Below, in pieces: positions 37,273 to 47,098 of a DNA stretch of 47,220 bases (positions within the stretch are counted from its first letter, which is position 1; each line of letters starts with the position of its first letter). A program made the position numbers and the translations under genes. This DNA is from Candidatus Methylobacter favarea. GTDB lineage: Bacteria > Pseudomonadota > Gammaproteobacteria > Methylococcales > Methylomonadaceae. Under the pieces are notes generated by a model. It made no database searches and had not been told where the DNA came from. It worked only from the letters and a program-made list of their open reading frames with translations. The stretch spans positions 1-47,220 of the forward strand of contig NZ_CADCXN010000055.1 in NCBI RefSeq assembly GCF_902806695.1, read 5' to 3'.

Positions 37273-38075
37273 ACATACTTCATTACTGGCGTGCCATGTG
37301 GGGCATCATAGGGCGTGAATTAAGACGTTTTATCACCCAGCGCGAACGGTTTATTTCCGCATTAGTCCGGCCTTTAATCTGGCTGTTTGTTTTTGCAGCC
37401 GGCTTCAGGTCGGCCCTGGGGATCGCCATCAGCCCACCTTATGAAACCTATATTCTCTACGAGGTTTATATCACGCCCGGCTTAATCGGCATGATCCAGT
37501 TGTTCAACGGCATGCAAAGCTCGTTATCGATGGTTTACGACCGCGAGATGGGCAGTATGCGCATACTGATGGTATGTCCCTTGCCCCGCTGGTTTTTACT
37601 GCTGAGTAAATTGCTGGCGGGCACGGCGGTATCGATTCTGCAGGTTTATGTGTTTTTGGGAATTGCCTGGCTTTATGAAATCAGGGCACCGTCGTGGCAG
37701 GGCTATGTCTGGGTACTGCCTGCGCTTATGTTGTCGGGCATGATGCTGGGCGCGCTGGGCTTATTATTGTCTTCTTTCATAAAACAGCTGGAGAACTTTG
37801 CCGGGGTCATGAACTTTGTGATTTTCCCGATGTTTTTCATGTCGACAGCACTCTACCCCTTGTGGAAAATAAAAGAATCCAGTGCCTTGCTTTATAAGCT
37901 TGCGCACTATAATCCATTTTCACAGGCAGTTGAATTAATCCGCTTTGCCTTGTATGAGCAGTTTAACCAGCCAGCCTTCATTTATGTGCTGGTTGCCTTT
38001 ATCGTTTTCATGATCGCGGCAATTATTGGCTATAATCCTTCAAAAGGCATGATGACCGGAAAAGGAGGCGCTTGA
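37269..38075 (+). CDS. ABC-2 type permease, PedC-like, PQQ alcohol dehydrogenase system
   Basis: A 268-residue inner-membrane permease starting with GTG (GTGA overlap with the ATPase). About six transmembrane helices are visible: PLIWLFVFAAGF, the TPGLIGMIQLFNG block, LLLSKLLAGTAVSILQVYVFLG, MLSGMMLGALGLLLSS, MNFVIFPMFFMSTALYPLW, and IYVLVAFIVFMIAAIIGY. It resembles the ABC-2 family and TIGR03861 (PedC-like) permeases linked to alcohol oxidation in Pseudomonas and methylotrophs. ABC-2 permeases usually export, which sits oddly with a substrate-binding protein gene in the operon. The substrate is unknown. Confidence 0.9.
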   Translation: MNILHYWRAMWGIIGRELRRFITQRERFISALVRPLIWLFVFAAGFRSALGIAISPPYETYILYEVYITPGLIGMIQLFNGMQSSLSMVYDREMGSMRILMVCPLPRWFLLLSKLLAGTAVSILQVYVFLGIAWLYEIRAPSWQGYVWVLPALMLSGMMLGALGLLLSSFIKQLENFAGVMNFVIFPMFFMSTALYPLWKIKESSALLYKLAHYNPFSQAVELIRFALYEQFNQPAFIYVLVAFIVFMIAAIIGYNPSKGMMTGKGGA

Positions 38076-38200
38076 CTATGAAAGCAGCTTTTTGTCCCTG
38101 CAAGAGAAGTTAAAATGACTGTAGAGGAATGGGCTGGTCAGGCTATTTAAAAGTGAGGACTTGTTAATTAAATTTATAAGCCAAGGTATGCGGTTAACAG

Positions 38201-39783
38201 TTGAAAAACTCTTTTTTTCTGGTTATTCCAAAACAGCAAAATAACCCGCTCCGCTTAAAACAATTTGAAACCAGGGCGCTGCAGCAATGGCTTACTGAAT
38301 TGCCGACGGCTAATCCTGGACTTGCCAGCCGGCTGATTCATGATTTTATCCGGGAATTTGATGCCACTGAAATGGCTGCCCAGTCAAGACTCGAGGCCTT
38401 GGAGCTTTTAAGGCCGAGCGTGCTTGTTATCGAAGATTACCTGCGCTCCAGGCTTATTAAAACAGGATTTCCAAAAGCAGAAAATGACAAGAAAATTCTG
38501 CAGGTATTAATACCCATAGAGAAGGAATTCACTATCTCGGCTACTGGATAGCAGTTAAGGAGCTAACCCAGCGTGATATCGGCTGGTTTCAGGGCAAGCA
38601 TGCGGCATTTTGGCAATTCAGCGTACCATTAAGGGTCTGAGCAGTATTGTCATGAATCATTTTATTATGGGTATGCAGATGCCCGATTTGGTATGGATAG
38701 ATCTGCATTCACTTTACAAACTGAGTGTAAAAATAAAAAAAGATACGACCAAAATAGACAATGATATAGCCAATGATACAAACCAGACTAATAAAGCAAG
38801 TACGCCGGAACAGTGCTATTTACAAATTCTTTTACTCAGCCTTGCTGAGCCAACGGGTTTAATGCAAAAAGAAATACTATTGGTTTATGGTTTTATAGAA
38901 ACAATAGTATCTTTGGTGAGCCTGAAAAACAGGCCTATATCCGGTTTGCCCATTCAATGCATTATTTTAACGGATGAGGACCAGCCTCCGCCTTTTGAAC
39001 TGAACCCCCAGAATAATTCAGCTGCCCTTTGCCTCGACTTTACTAAAGTGTCAAGAGCCTTTAAACAGAATGGATAAGCACGACCGAGGCCAGGTTTGGC
39101 TCGATGCCTGTATTGATGAATAACAGCTTAAAACCTGCAGCGGAATTACTGGATTACCTTGAACAAAGAGGGGCGGGGATCGACTTGCAGGGAGTGTCTC
39201 TTTTTAGCGACAGGCTTGATCGCCATATAGCCGCAGGGTTGTCTTCAGCTTTTGAAGTGCAAACTGAATCAAGCAAAGATACTGACGAAGATCTCGAATT
39301 CCTTGTGCAATCTGCATCTGACAGATTATTATCCGCCGTATTTAACAAGCCTGGGTTTTTTCCGTAGGCAGCCTCGTCAGTTTCAGAAAAACTGATCTGC
39401 CGAAACCTGTACGCTTATTGGGAATTGTTGACAAAATTGTGGTAACAAAACAAAGCGGTAAAATAAATTTTGGCATCCAATTAGTGGCAAAAGAGTCTTT
39501 GCCAGTAACTTACCGCCAACTGAATGCGCCGAATAATAAAACGTCACAAAAAGGCCTGGCGTATACAATAAAAGAAGAAAATATCGAAAAAACTCACCTT
39601 ATTGTGGATAATTTTATGTTGAAAGACGGCGATGCCATTCTACTATTTATGAAAAACAAAAGGTTTCCCATGGCTTTGGGCAACAGAAAAAATATCGGGC
39701 TTGGTTACTGGCAATTTGAATGCTCGCCCACAGTGGAAATGGAAAAGCCTCTGCCAGCTAAAAAAAGACTACGATTTCATTAA
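38201..39783 (+). pseudogene. large unidentified gene broken by at least four frameshifts
   Basis: Successive pieces in changing frames join into one protein of ~525 residues: from TTG 38201 (KNSFFLVIPKQQNNPLRLK) to ~38550; then YWIAVKELTQRDIGWFQGKHA (38535-38605); then LAIQRTIKGLSSIVMNHF (38612-39070); then FGSMPVLMNNSLKPAAELLDYLEQR (~39090-39355); then VGSLVSFRKTDLPKPVRLLGIVDKIVV to 39783. Several breaks are at homopolymers (TTTT near 38610, TTTTTT near 39357). The N-terminal part is helical and the C-terminal ~140 residues look beta-rich. No transmembrane segments. I do not recognise the family. The gene may be intact in relatives. Confidence 0.6.
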
Positions 39784-40032
39784 GCAGAAGATATATTGTT
39801 GAAACCAAAGGCCAGGTGTATAAAAGCTTGAAAAGTTTTTTCATCGTGGTAAGTTGATACGCTAAGCAGGCAGGGTTAATTCCATGACTACTTTTAAATA
39901 TAGATAATAGATATAGGCCAGTAATAAGAGGGCTTTCATGGGGATACTTTTCAGGTTAGCTTGGCCGGCGTCATAATATTTGAGCAGAGTCTCAACAACT
40001 ACAATAAATAATTATAAAAGTGAGGATGAAAA

Positions 40033-40515
40033 ATGAGTGATCAAGAGAATACTAAAAAAACTATAGACTCGGCAAAAAACATGGCTGGTAACCTGACTTC
40101 TTCAATATTGAGTTTAAAAGAAAAACAGCCAAAAGTTTTTTTTGGCGCCATTGGAGGGATAGTGCTGCTGATTTTAATTATGATGATGAGCGGCGGTGAT
40201 AAACCAACGCCTGTTTCCGGGCCTACCGTTAAAGATCTTGTGGCAGGACAAAAATATATTCTAAAATCCCCCAATACGTATGACCCCAAAGCAACGGTCC
40301 GTCTAGTTCCAGTCCCCGGTACTATGGCTGCCTATGATGACACTGAAGAAGCCGACAGAACTTCGCCTTGTCAACATTTGCCTCAGGGAACACCTGTGTC
40401 GGTCATAGATTTCCAAGATGCTTTTGGCAAGAAAAATGCCTTCGTTAAAGTTCAAATTGAGGAAGGGGAGTGCAAAGGTAATGCAGGCTGGACCTTGGCA
40501 ATTAATATTCAATAA
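40033..40515 (+). CDS. small single-pass membrane protein with SH3-like C-terminal domain
   Basis: A 160-residue protein. A charged N-terminus (~1-35) precedes one transmembrane helix (FFGAIGGIVLLILIMMMSGG, ~36-55). A C-terminal ~100-residue domain follows (YILKSPNTYDP, VRLVPVPGTMAAYDD, CQHLPQGTPVSVIDFQDAFG, FVKVQIEEGECKGNAGWTLA). The alternation of short strands and the ending 'G-x-x-G-W-T/V' pattern suggest a bacterial SH3-like fold. Two cysteines could form a disulfide outside the membrane. GAGG lies 8 bases before the ATG. It has no operon partner and no known function. Confidence 0.8.
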   Translation: MSDQENTKKTIDSAKNMAGNLTSSILSLKEKQPKVFFGAIGGIVLLILIMMMSGGDKPTPVSGPTVKDLVAGQKYILKSPNTYDPKATVRLVPVPGTMAAYDDTEEADRTSPCQHLPQGTPVSVIDFQDAFGKKNAFVKVQIEEGECKGNAGWTLAINIQ

Positions 40516-40528
40516 ATAGAGTTTAAGA

Positions 40529-40556
40529 TTGACAGGAATTTAAAAACTTATATAAT
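40529..40556 (+). promoter_or_regulatory. consensus sigma-70 promoter for tRNA-Gly
   Basis: TTGACA (40529-40534), a 16-base spacer and TATAAT (40551-40556), both perfect consensus. tRNA-Gly begins 20 bases after the -10 box. Confidence 0.85.
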
Positions 40557-40575
40557 CGCTGAATAATATTGACGC

Positions 40576-40650
40576 GCGGGAATAGCTCAGTGGTAGAGCA
40601 CAACCTTGCCAAGGTTGGGGTCGCGAGTTCGAATCTCGTTTCCCGCTCCA
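40576..40650 (+). tRNA. tRNA-Gly (anticodon GCC)
   Basis: Full cloverleaf: acceptor GCGGGAA pairs with TTCCCGC, D-arm AGCTCAGTGGTAGAGC, anticodon stem CAACC/GGTTG with loop TTGCCAA, and T-arm with GTTCGAATC. CCA is encoded. The anticodon GCC reads glycine GGC/GGU. Confidence 0.97.
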
Positions 40651-40660
40651 AATAAACCCA

Positions 40661-40687
40661 AGCCGCGACAATTCGCGGCTTTTTTAT
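40661..40687 (+). terminator. Rho-independent terminator between the two tRNA genes
   Basis: AGCCGCGA-CAAT-TCGCGGCT (40661-40680) followed by TTTTTAT. It lies 11 bases after tRNA-Gly and ends about 10 bases before tRNA-Cys. Confidence 0.8.
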
Positions 40688-40697
40688 TTCATCTTTT

Positions 40698-40771
40698 GGC
40701 TGCGTAGCAAAATGGTTATGCAGTGGCCTGCAAAGCCATCTACGCCGGTTCGATTCCGGCCGCAGCCTCCA
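40698..40771 (+). tRNA. tRNA-Cys (anticodon GCA)
   Basis: Acceptor GGCTGCG pairs with CGCAGCC, anticodon stem TGGCC/...GCCA with loop containing GCA, and T-arm CCGGTTCGATTCCGG. CCA is encoded. It follows the terminator with no obvious promoter of its own, so expression may depend on readthrough from the tRNA-Gly promoter. Confidence 0.96.
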
Positions 40772-40803
40772 CCTGAAGATTTAAACAGATTCAACGAAGT
40801 TCA

Positions 40804-40838
40804 AAAACCTGCAAGTTACAAGGCTTAGCGGGTTTTTT
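40804..40838 (+). terminator. terminator after tRNA-Cys
   Basis: AACCTGC...GCGGGTT with a following T-run (TTTTTTAA) can form a GC-containing stem 33 bases past tRNA-Cys. The loop is long (~12-15 bases), so strength is uncertain. Confidence 0.45.
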
Positions 40839-40956
40839 AATGTCCAGTGAAGTGCAGTAACATCCATCGATAGAGCCAAGGCTTCCGCGGTCTATTTTGG
40901 GAATCGTTGCCCCTAACCGAATCCTCCAGCAATCACCACACGACTCCGACCTCCCC

Positions 40957-43900
40957 TTAACTTTTCACCATAACCTTGGCGCTGATCCGCTTAACCAGAA
41001 TCGGCACATGCCAGATAACTCCGACTTTTCTGCCCAGGGATTGCAGCGTGTCCAGGCTGGCGATGGCTATATCCAGCGTTTCCGGGTCGAGGCTGTCGAA
41101 GCCTTTGTCGATAAATAATGATTCAACCCGGGTTTTATTCGATGACAGCGAGGCCAGGCCCAAGGCTAGCGCCAGCGATACCAGAAAACTTTCGCCTCCG
41201 GACAGGCTGTGTACGCTGCGCACATCATCGGCCATGTCGCGGCCTATGATTTGCAGTTCCAGATCGCTGCCGGGCACGCGCTGCACAGCATAGCGTCGCG
41301 AAGTCATTAAGATGATGATTGCTGTGCGCAAGTAATGCTTCCAGGGTCAGGCTTTGCGCAAACACCCGAAAATCGCGCCGTTTTTTGAGCTGATGGTGAC
41401 ATTCAGGCTTTCCCATTGCCGCCAGCGCTTATACTGGATGTCCAGTTCGGATTTCAGAGGGCTGCTGGCGCTGACTTTTCTATCATCCTCCAGAAGATTA
41501 ATTACATATTTATCTTTCGTGGCATTCAATTCCTGCCGGCGCTTTTGTAACTCAAGCGCGATGGCATTGGCGATTTCCTCACTAACTCCGGCCGACTGGC
41601 TTGCATGACGCTGCCGGTACCCGGCTTTTTTACTTTTGATAAGGCAGCCGCTTCCTGCAGGGCGCGCTCCTGTGCGGATTGCGCAGTTTTTTGTTCGGTG
41701 AGCCAGCCATCGTCTTTTTTCAACAATGCTGTCAGCTGTGCCAGATCAAGGAAATGTTTTTCCAGGGACTGGCTTAGGGCCGATAACGCTTTTTCCAGGA
41801 TGTGGTGACGGCGAATTGTCTCCGCCTGCCAATGCTCATGTTTTTGCTTCTGAGTTGCCAGATAAGTTTCCGCCTGGTTATCTTCAGCGAGGGCTGGCTG
41901 GTGAGCCGCTCTTGCTTCATACACTTGCTGATTGACAGCTTGCTCATAACTATCAGCGGCAAGTCCTTTTAAAACAGGTCTGGCGCTCGGCCCACAGACT
42001 CTGCTTTTCTGCGCTGGCCCGCAGCGTTTCGGCATGTTTGGACTGATACAGCTGCCGGTGCTGATTAATAGCTTGCTCGGCCAGCTTTGTCTCATGATAA
42101 ATTCTTTGTAAAGCCTGGTCTGCTATTTCAACCTCTTTTTCCGTGCGCTGAAACTGCTTTACTTTGGCCGTTTACTCCCGTTTAAATTCAGCAGCATTAT
42201 GCAGGTACGACTGCCAGTTTTCAATTCCCAGGAACGGCGCAGCCACTAAATCGATAATGGCGTTCAGCTGCTTTTCCAGTTCCGGAACGATGCTGCGGGC
42301 ATGCTCCAGATTGGATGTATTTTCGGCGTGCTTTTTATCCAGCGCGGTATGTTCGACGGCCAAACTTTCTTGCCTCAGCCTGGCGGCGTCGATTAAATTC
42401 TGTGTGGCTGTTAGCTGCTTTTGTAACTCAACAGCCGCTTTTTCCTGCTTTTTTATAAGCTCCCAGTCAGCGGTTGTCTGCTCATTACGCAGGTTGAGCA
42501 GCGGCAAAAGCTCAGCATCGGCAAGGGAAAAATCAGGTTTGGCAGAAAAGGCGATAGCAGCCCAGTCCTGGACATAGCTGTTCAGCTTAACATGAGCATC
42601 GGCCAATCGGTCTGTCAGCGTGGTTTTTTACTCCTGCCCGTGGCTGCTGTTCCGGTTCAATTCAGCAATGGCTTGAATATCCGCTGTTTTCCGCTTTTCC
42701 AGATCCCTGACTCGGCTTAATTGCACAGTATCATGATCATTGCTCAGATCCAGCCGATTTTTCCACGGATGTTCCAGGGCTCCGCAAACCGGGCAGGGCT
42801 GGCCTTTCAATAATAACTGGCGGAATTGTCGGGCGTTTTTATGGGCGGCCGACTGAAACAGTTCCAGAACTTTTTTTGCCTCGTTCAGGGCGCTGTCGTT
42901 GGCCAGTGACGATGTTCAGGGTCTGCAGATGCAGGGAATTTTCAGTAAGCGAGTGTTCGATTAAAGCCAGTTTGCCGGTATCGGCCGCGATGGCCTGCTG
43001 CAGATCCCGCGCATTAACGGCCAGGCTCACAGCTGCGGCGATATGGCTGCGCTTGAGGTCAAGATCATCCTTTAGCCGATACAGCTCTTCAAGAGACTGC
43101 CGGCTGCCCTGTTGTTTCAATTGCTCAAGCGTCTCAAAATAACGCTCCAGCTGCTGTTGGATTTCTTTTGCCGCGCATCGCAGCTCCTTTAAACGGTCGG
43201 CTCCATGATCAAACGATGTCCGTAATTGCTCAATCTTGTATTCTGCATCCTTCTTGCAGGCATTCAGGTTCTGATAGCGTTCCAGCTCGGCTGCCCATCG
43301 CGGCCATTCCGCCGCGATGGGCTTAATCGCCTGGTTTTGATCCAGCCAACCAGTAAGTTTTTGCAGCCGTGCGCCGTGTTCCTGCTGCTGTTGCAACAAG
43401 CCTGAATATTCTTTCCCGGCAGTTTTTAGATCTTCATTGACCCTGCTTTCTTCAGCGCTCAGCGCGTCAATAGCCTTCCGGACTATATCAAGGCGGGTAT
43501 CAAGGGCGCGCGCCTTAATTAATAAAGGTTGAGCCTGTCGCTGCTGTTGTTCGGCTTCAGCCAGCAGACCGGCGCGATGTATTAGCCGTTCCCTGACGGC
43601 TTGCAGTTGTATTTCCGCAGCTTTATGCTGCTCGCTGCTGTCCTGCAGTTTGCGCTGAATTTCCTGAAACTCGGCATTTGCCGTTTCATACTGGCTTAAC
43701 AACGGTCTTACCGGCTGCACGGCTTCGGTTTTTCGAATTAAAATTCTCTCGTTCTCGGCAGCATTCCAGGCGTTTTGGCTTTGCGCAAGCGCATCGCCGG
43801 CAAGCCGTTCCGCTGCCTGCAATTTTTTCAGCTCAGCATGCCAGGCCAGGATTTCCTGATTGGCGGCAATCTGCCTGTCCAGTTCAAACAGCTGCTTGAG

Positions 43901-44638
43901 GCAGTGGTCGCGCTGCTGCTCAAGCTCTTGGCGGGCCTGCGCAGGCAGCGGAATTTGCTCCTGCAGCTGAATGGCAATCCGCTTTAGCTCGTCTTTTTCC
44001 TGTCTGGCCCGCTCGAATGCGGCAATAGACAGCTTCGAATAAATCGCGGTACCGGTAATGCGCTCCAGCAAACTGGATCGCTCGTCTTTTTTTGCTTTCA
44101 AAAAGGCCGCAAAATCGCCTTGCGCCAATAAAACCGAGCGGCGAAACTGGTCAAAATTAAGGTTGATCAAATCACTGATCATCTCCAGCGTGTGTTTTTT
44201 GCCTTGGCCGATGCGCTGGCCGCCGGCAATATCGCTTAATATGATTTCCTGCGCCTGCAAACGGCCATCGGCTCTGCCGCGGGCTTTGCTGACTTCCCAG
44301 CGGGCGCGGTAGCTGCGTTTATCCTTGCTCATAAAATCAACTTCGGCAAAGGCGCGGCCGGTGCCGCGGCGCAATATCGAACGCACGTCATTGCTGGCCA
44401 CGCGCAGATTTTCATCTTCGTCTTTATGGCCTACCGCATAGCCGTGGCCGTCCGGCAGGCGCGGCATTTTGTCATACAGCGCCAGACACAAGGCATCCGG
44501 AATCGTGCTTTTACCGGAGCCGGTCTGGCCGGTAATGGCAAACAACACCGCATTTTTCAGGGACCCTTCATTCAGCAAAATTTCAAAAGGCCCAGACAGG
44601 CTGGCCAGATTTTTTCAGCGAATCGCTAAAATGAGCAT
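40957..44638 (-). pseudogene. sbcC: broken exonuclease subunit SbcC
   Basis: SbcC is the Rad50-like ATPase of the SbcCD nuclease that opens hairpins. The pieces cover its whole length: ATG at 44638, then LAIR, an in-frame TGA (44615-44617), KNLASLSGPFEI, Walker A GQTGSGKST, a long coiled coil, the zinc hook CPVC (42784-42795), a second coiled coil, and the signature LSGGESFLVSLALALGLA with Walker B FIDKGFDSLDPETLD near the end. At least five frame changes lie between about 42900 and 41330. Walker B reads FIDK where the family has FIDE, and ISHVP is IWHVP, so catalysis would fail even in a repaired frame. The early TGA looks like two compensating one-base changes (CTGAAAAA expected). Confidence 0.85.
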
Positions 44639-44684
44639 TATTCAGATCTCTGCATGCTTTCGAGTAATTCGTTAAATATCGCCT

Positions 44685-45573
44685 TCATGCTTTCCGATGC
44701 AGCTGCGCGCATTTATTTTGATAGCAGCGCTCAAAGACCGCCAGCGGCTGCAGATCTTCAAGCCTTACATCGATTTTTATAACAGCCAGCGTTTTATCGG
44801 TACCCGCATAAGCCGTGGATATTTTCAACAGGCGCACGGGTAATTTTGAAATGACTTCTTCAATCTGCTGACGCAGCTCCCGCTTCGGCTTTTCCAGTCT
44901 GATCCTTAATTCAATGAGCGGGCATTGCTCCGGCGCAGGATGCTCTTCAAACAGCATTTTCTCCAATTAAAAAATCACTTCTGACAGCGCGGCAAAATCC
45001 TTGCGGTTCGGGATTCGTATCAGTTCAATACAGCGAGGAATTTTAACGGCGAAAATTTCTACGGGCTGGCCGGCCGGCTTTAATATCGACCTGAACAATC
45101 TGGTGCGGATAGCCGGCTTCGTCAAACGCCAGCGGAATTGGCGAGCCGCTGTAGCGTATATGCTCATTTGCGCCTACCTGTTGGGCCAGATGCAAATGGC
45201 CTAACGCCACATAAGCAATAGCATCCGGAAACAGCTCTGCCGGCAGCGCATGTTGATTGCCGCCAAGTATTTTGCGCTCGCTTAATTCAGACAGACAGCC
45301 GTTCACCCTATAGCAGTGTCCGGTCAGACTCAGGCTTTCGCCGGTTGATTTTTTCTGCAGCTGCGCAATCAATTGGGTGTACAGCGTTGACGCGCCGGCA
45401 ATTAAGGAATTGCAGCCTTGCTCGCAAGCCGGTAAATCGGCATTGCGCAAAAACGCCATTGCGCCGCACCAGGCCTTGACTTCACGCGCCTTATTCGTGA
45501 ACGGTACGATAAGCCGATCCCAGTCAATACCGCCCTGATCATCCCGCAGCAGGCCGCCCAAAGAGCCTAATTT
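44685..45573 (-). pseudogene. sbcD: N-terminally truncated, frameshifted nuclease subunit SbcD
   Basis: SbcD is the Mre11-like metallophosphoesterase partner of SbcC. Pieces in three frames read LGGLLRDDQGGIDWDRLIVPF, YVALGHLHLAQQVGANEHIRYSGSPIPLAFDE (the GHxH-type metal motif and SGSP block), VEIFAVKIPRCIELIRIP, and a C-terminal part ending at 44685. The first ~130 residues, with the DxH and GNHD metal ligands, are missing upstream of about 45573. The gene is therefore dead regardless of frameshifts. It lies just upstream of sbcC in the normal sbcD-sbcC order. Confidence 0.82.
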
Positions 45574-46211
45574 TGATTTAATCGTAAGTTCTCCGCATTA
45601 TAACATCGGCAAAGTCTGCGAAATGCGTTCGACACTTGAGGTTTATCTCAAATGGCAAAAACGGATCATTAAGCAGATGATCCCGCACCTAAAAGATACA
45701 GCCAGTATTTGCTGGCAAGTTGGCAATTTTGTGGATAATGGCCAAATTTCCCGCTTGATATTGAGTTCTACTCCCTCTTCAAGAAGCATAAGTTGCAGAT
45801 GTGTAAGCACATTATTGGCATTTTTCGCCTGCTCATGAAACGCCGCTTTTCTGGCCGTTACGAGACGGTAATGTGATATACCAAGACTGATGATTACATT
45901 TTCAATCTTGAGAGTGTGCGCGTGCTATTCAAGTACCCAAGCAAAAAACATTTTAAAGGGGTTAAGTCTGGGCAGTATTCGGGCAATCCATTAGGAAAAA
46001 ATCCTGAAGATGTCGGATATATCTAATGTAAAGAGCAACCCTATCGAAAAGATAGATCATCCTCGCCAGGCTCCAGTTGGGCCCCTAGAGCGCGGGGTTT
46101 TGTCCACCCCGAACGCATGGAGATTTTTTGATCCTTTGTCTGGATTAGCCTCAGCAGGCGTAGATGCCGCCATTTACAGCCGTTATTAGACTACGAGTTG
46201 ATCCACTAACG
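45574..46211. other. stretch with no recognisable gene beside truncated sbcD
   Basis: An open frame at 45623-45838 and a following one in another frame (DIEFYSLFKKHKLQMCKHIIGIFRLL, ~45750-45870) might be fragments of one protein, but I recognise no family. Sequence around 46070-46120 holds GC-rich inverted pieces. The stretch looks like junction debris between the deletion in sbcD and the next decayed gene. Confidence 0.4.
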
Positions 46212-47098
46212 CTATAGCCCACGACTACAAAAAGACCTGCTAATCGCGATAGAGGGACGCTTCGGGTCGATTACAAGATTGCCACGGAGCCAATCTCTCA
46301 TCGATCTACAAGGTGGTGTTCGAGTCTATCTACGCTACACGAAGATATATGGCAAAGGGGTGTCGTTCTATGGTCTTCGCCAAGTCGATCCCAGTGCACT
46401 TGATCGGCGTCGCTCGTACCTTTTTTCTTCAATGACCGAGAACCGCCACTATTCATCCCTTACAGCGATTTTGAGGCCGTAATCAGGCAATTGCCGCTGG
46501 CCTCTGATGGTCAGTGCAAGGTTCAGATCGCTTACAGTCCAAGCACGAAGGAACTGTACCTGCCGAGAGTAGGACACCAATGTTGACGCTTTTGGCGGAC
46601 TTGATGCTCTGCCCTCTGGGAGGATGGGGACCTAAATGCCATCATCCAGAATCTAAGCCACTGGCAAGCGCAAACACTGCTCGGCGGCATCGGTGCGATG
46701 AAGGGTTACGGCGTGTATGTTCCACCGAACAATGTTGAACTGCTCGACTGGGGGCTAGTGCGACCATTTCAGCCAATCACTGCGCTTCCGGCTTTCGTCA
46801 AAGAGTGAATGCGGTTTGCGTCCGATATCGATGTGATCTGGGTGATCACAAGCACGATGTCATTGCTGCCGCCTTCGAAGTCGAGCATTCAACGTCGGTC
46901 TATTCTGGCTTGCGGAGATTCAATGATGTTCTGCTAACGTGTCAGGGAGTGAGCCGCTTTTTCGTCGTATCAAATGAGTCTCGGCGCGGCTTGTTTGCAC
47001 GTCAGCTTCAGCGTCCAACTTTTCAGCGCAGTGGCCTCAGCGAGCTTGCGAGCTTCCTGGATTACTCGAATTTATTTGATTGGCACCGTCGTCTCTCA
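46212..47098 (+). pseudogene. broken PD-(D/E)XK-like restriction nuclease gene, cut at its 3' end
   Basis: Pieces in shifting frames read LQKDLLIAIEGRFGSITRLPR, GGVRVYLRYTKIYGKGVSFYGLR, then FFNDREPPLFIPYSDFEAVIRQL and VQIAYSPSTKELYLPRVG, then LLGGIGAMKGYGVYVPPNN, then IDVIWV followed by AAFEVEHSTSVYSGLRRFND and FFVVSNESRR. The Asp of IDVIW and the FEVE pair have the spacing of a PD-(D/E)XK nuclease core. One break is at a six-T run (near 46420). The frame ends at DWHRRL where an IS begins. Function as a restriction-type or DNA-damage nuclease is inferred from motif shape only. Confidence 0.5.

Noticed and set aside
44615-44617. In-frame TGA in sbcC as a possible selenocysteine or recoding site
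   Set aside because: It lies at an ordinary hydrophobic position, no SECIS-like element is seen, and many other lesions exist in the gene.
45623-45838. 71-codon plus-strand open frame as a gene
   Set aside because: Only weak protein-like character, no recognised family, and the likely continuation is in another frame; described as debris instead.
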